From positions 1,612,001 through 1,676,000 of the forward strand of contig NZ_JBEPOH010000001.1 in the NCBI RefSeq assembly GCF_040546685.1: a stretch of DNA of 64,000 nucleotides, given 5' to 3'. A program made the translations under genes and the position numbers. Below the pieces are notes generated by a model that saw only the letters and a list, made by a program, of their open reading frames with translations, was not told the origin of the DNA and ran no database searches. Of this stretch, positions 63,262-64,000 are shown piece by piece. The DNA is from Variovorax sp. OAS795. Lineage in GTDB: Bacteria > Pseudomonadota > Gammaproteobacteria > Burkholderiales > Burkholderiaceae_C. Numbering within the stretch: position 1 is the first letter of the stretch; each line of letters begins with the position of its first letter.

Positions 63262-63939
63262 ATGAAGGCCTCGCCCGGAGCCCGCAGCTGGATTGCCGCC
63301 GGCGTGCGCCACGAACTGCTCACCCGTGCCTTGCCGGCCTTGCGCCACGACATGGCGGCGCCGGTGTCGGTGATCCGCATGGCGCTGCTCATGCTCAAGC
63401 GCCAGATCGGCGCGCCGGCCATCGAGGCCGCCGCCTGCGAGGAGCGGGTCGCGCTCATCGACAACCAGGTGTCCGAACTGGTGGAAGGCATCCGGTCGCT
63501 GCGCGACTGGGAACTGGCCACCGTGGACGACGGCATCACGCGCAGCGCACTGGTGGCGCAATGCGTGAGCCTGATGCGGGCCGCCTTCGACATGCACGGC
63601 GTGTCGCTCGACGTCGATCCCGCGCTCGAGGCGCAGGCGCACGAAGCCCGCCGGCCGCAGGGGGCCGCACTGCGCTATCTGTTCCTGGGCGCGCTGGGCT
63701 ACCTGCACGATGGCGGGTCCGACGCCGGCGCGATTCGCATCGAAGCCGATGGCGACGATGCGCTGCGGCTGAGCGCCTTGCCGCGCGAGTCCAGCGGCGT
63801 GAGCCCCGTGCTCGACGCGCACCGCGCGCCGCGCGCGCTGGCCATCGATGCCGTCGCGCTCCAGAGCCTGGCCGAAGACCTTGGCTACAACGTGGCGCTC
63901 GAACGCGACAGCGTGCGCTTCTCGCTCGCCGCGGGCTGA
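63262..63939 (+). CDS. Histidine-kinase-like protein with degenerate ATP-binding domain
   Basis: A 225-residue soluble protein. Residues 20-95 look like a two-helix dimerisation/phospho-acceptor domain: ALPALRHDMAAPVSVIRMAL contains an H-D-x-x-x-P box like that of sensor kinases. Residues 130-225 align in layout with the kinase ATPase domain (ALRYLFLGALGYLHDGGSDA in place of the N-box, then strands), but the Asn of the N-box and clear G-boxes are missing. It has no sensor domain or membrane helix. It may act as a phosphotransfer protein of the ChpT kind or as a dead kinase regulating a partner. This is an inference from motifs, not a recognised family. Confidence 0.6.
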   Translation: MKASPGARSWIAAGVRHELLTRALPALRHDMAAPVSVIRMALLMLKRQIGAPAIEAAACEERVALIDNQVSELVEGIRSLRDWELATVDDGITRSALVAQCVSLMRAAFDMHGVSLDVDPALEAQAHEARRPQGAALRYLFLGALGYLHDGGSDAGAIRIEADGDDALRLSALPRESSGVSPVLDAHRAPRALAIDAVALQSLAEDLGYNVALERDSVRFSLAAG

Positions 63940-64000
63940 GGCTTCGCGGTTTCCTTGCGCTTCTCCGCAGGCGCGGCCTTGGCGCTGCGCCCGGCACCGC
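63885..64000 (-). CDS. Possible 3' end of a gene continuing past the window
   Basis: On the minus strand the last 38 codons read into the window and end at a stop codon at 63885-63887. They form a Lys/Ala/Pro/Glu-rich tail (GRSAKAAPAEKRKETAKPQP, then ASEKRTL), typical of disordered C-termini. It would overlap the convergent kinase-like gene by 55 bases. There is too little sequence to name the gene, and in GC-rich DNA an open frame of this length can arise by chance. Confidence 0.3.
   Translation of the reverse strand, partial: GAGRSAKAAPAEKRKETAKPQPAASEKRTLSRSSATL

Noticed and set aside
63068..63265. A 65-codon frame between DUF3606 and the kinase-like gene
   Set aside because: No ribosome site, no recognisable pattern, and it starts inside the preceding gene; likely chance.

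Overview
The window is a chromosomal segment of a high-GC beta-proteobacterium. Gene content points to the Comamonadaceae (Burkholderiales), most likely Variovorax or a close relative: two Bug-type solute receptors, a LIV operon, a CyoAB quinol oxidase beside an MHS transporter, several acyl-CoA dehydrogenases, a citryl-CoA lyase-like protein, and the trxB / ftsK / lolA / rarA neighbourhood. The genus is inferred from gene content and codon style, not from a marker gene. No rRNA, CRISPR array, integrase, intact transposase or replication origin is visible.

Layout. 0-4 kb: the cyoA-cyoB start of a cytochrome bo quinol oxidase operon (cyoB runs off the left edge), divergent from an MHS-family transporter. 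4-9 kb: a HAD phosphatase and a small unknown protein converge on a complete polar amino-acid ABC operon that ends in a 2-oxoglutarate/Fe(II) oxygenase. 9.2-16.6 kb: housekeeping genes (truncated haemoglobin with a FAD reductase, Smr protein, radC, fkpB-ispH, a PLP lyase, a VOC protein) and serS, which carries a one-base frameshift. 16.6-18.35 kb: an accessory scar. A tRNA-Ser gene, its strong terminator, an orphan protein, an XRE regulator, a second copy of the tRNA 3' end, a small secreted protein and a fragment of an IS630-type transposase lie in succession. 18.35-22.9 kb: a fatty-acid degradation block (enoyl-CoA hydratase, lipoprotein hydrolase, two-subunit acyl-CoA dehydrogenase) headed by three adjacent palindromes.

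23-36 kb is core: purN, an I78-like lipoprotein, DUF1653, an M48 membrane protease, an RsmB-family methyltransferase, a fatty-acid desaturase, rpmB-rpmG, trxB, a Crp/Fnr regulator, ftsK, lolA and rarA. 36-40 kb is a livHMGF operon with a probable attenuator-like leader. 40-52.4 kb holds a Bug receptor, a 2Fe-2S flavin reductase, a small NAD(P)-fold protein, tRNA-Leu, cysM, a Nudix hydrolase, a TusA-like protein, galU, valS, yaaA, a prolyl-hydroxylase-like enzyme, an alpha/beta hydrolase and queF.

52.5-62.8 kb is the most coherent accessory block. It holds an SDR, a LysR regulator and two divergent operons: citryl-CoA lyase-like, acyl-CoA dehydrogenase and MmgE/PrpD on one side; a fused double acyl-CoA dehydrogenase, a Bug receptor and an acyl-CoA synthetase on the other. 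Together these look like uptake, CoA activation, dehydrogenation, hydration or dehydration, and C-C cleavage of an organic or polycarboxylic acid. The substrate cannot be read from sequence. The right end carries a DUF3606 protein and a histidine-kinase-like protein that keeps its phospho-acceptor motif but appears to lack a normal ATP-binding site.

One pattern runs through the window: at least five genes start exactly six bases after a -10-like hexamer with no Shine-Dalgarno sequence, which suggests leaderless transcripts. No stretch longer than about 300 bases is without a gene.
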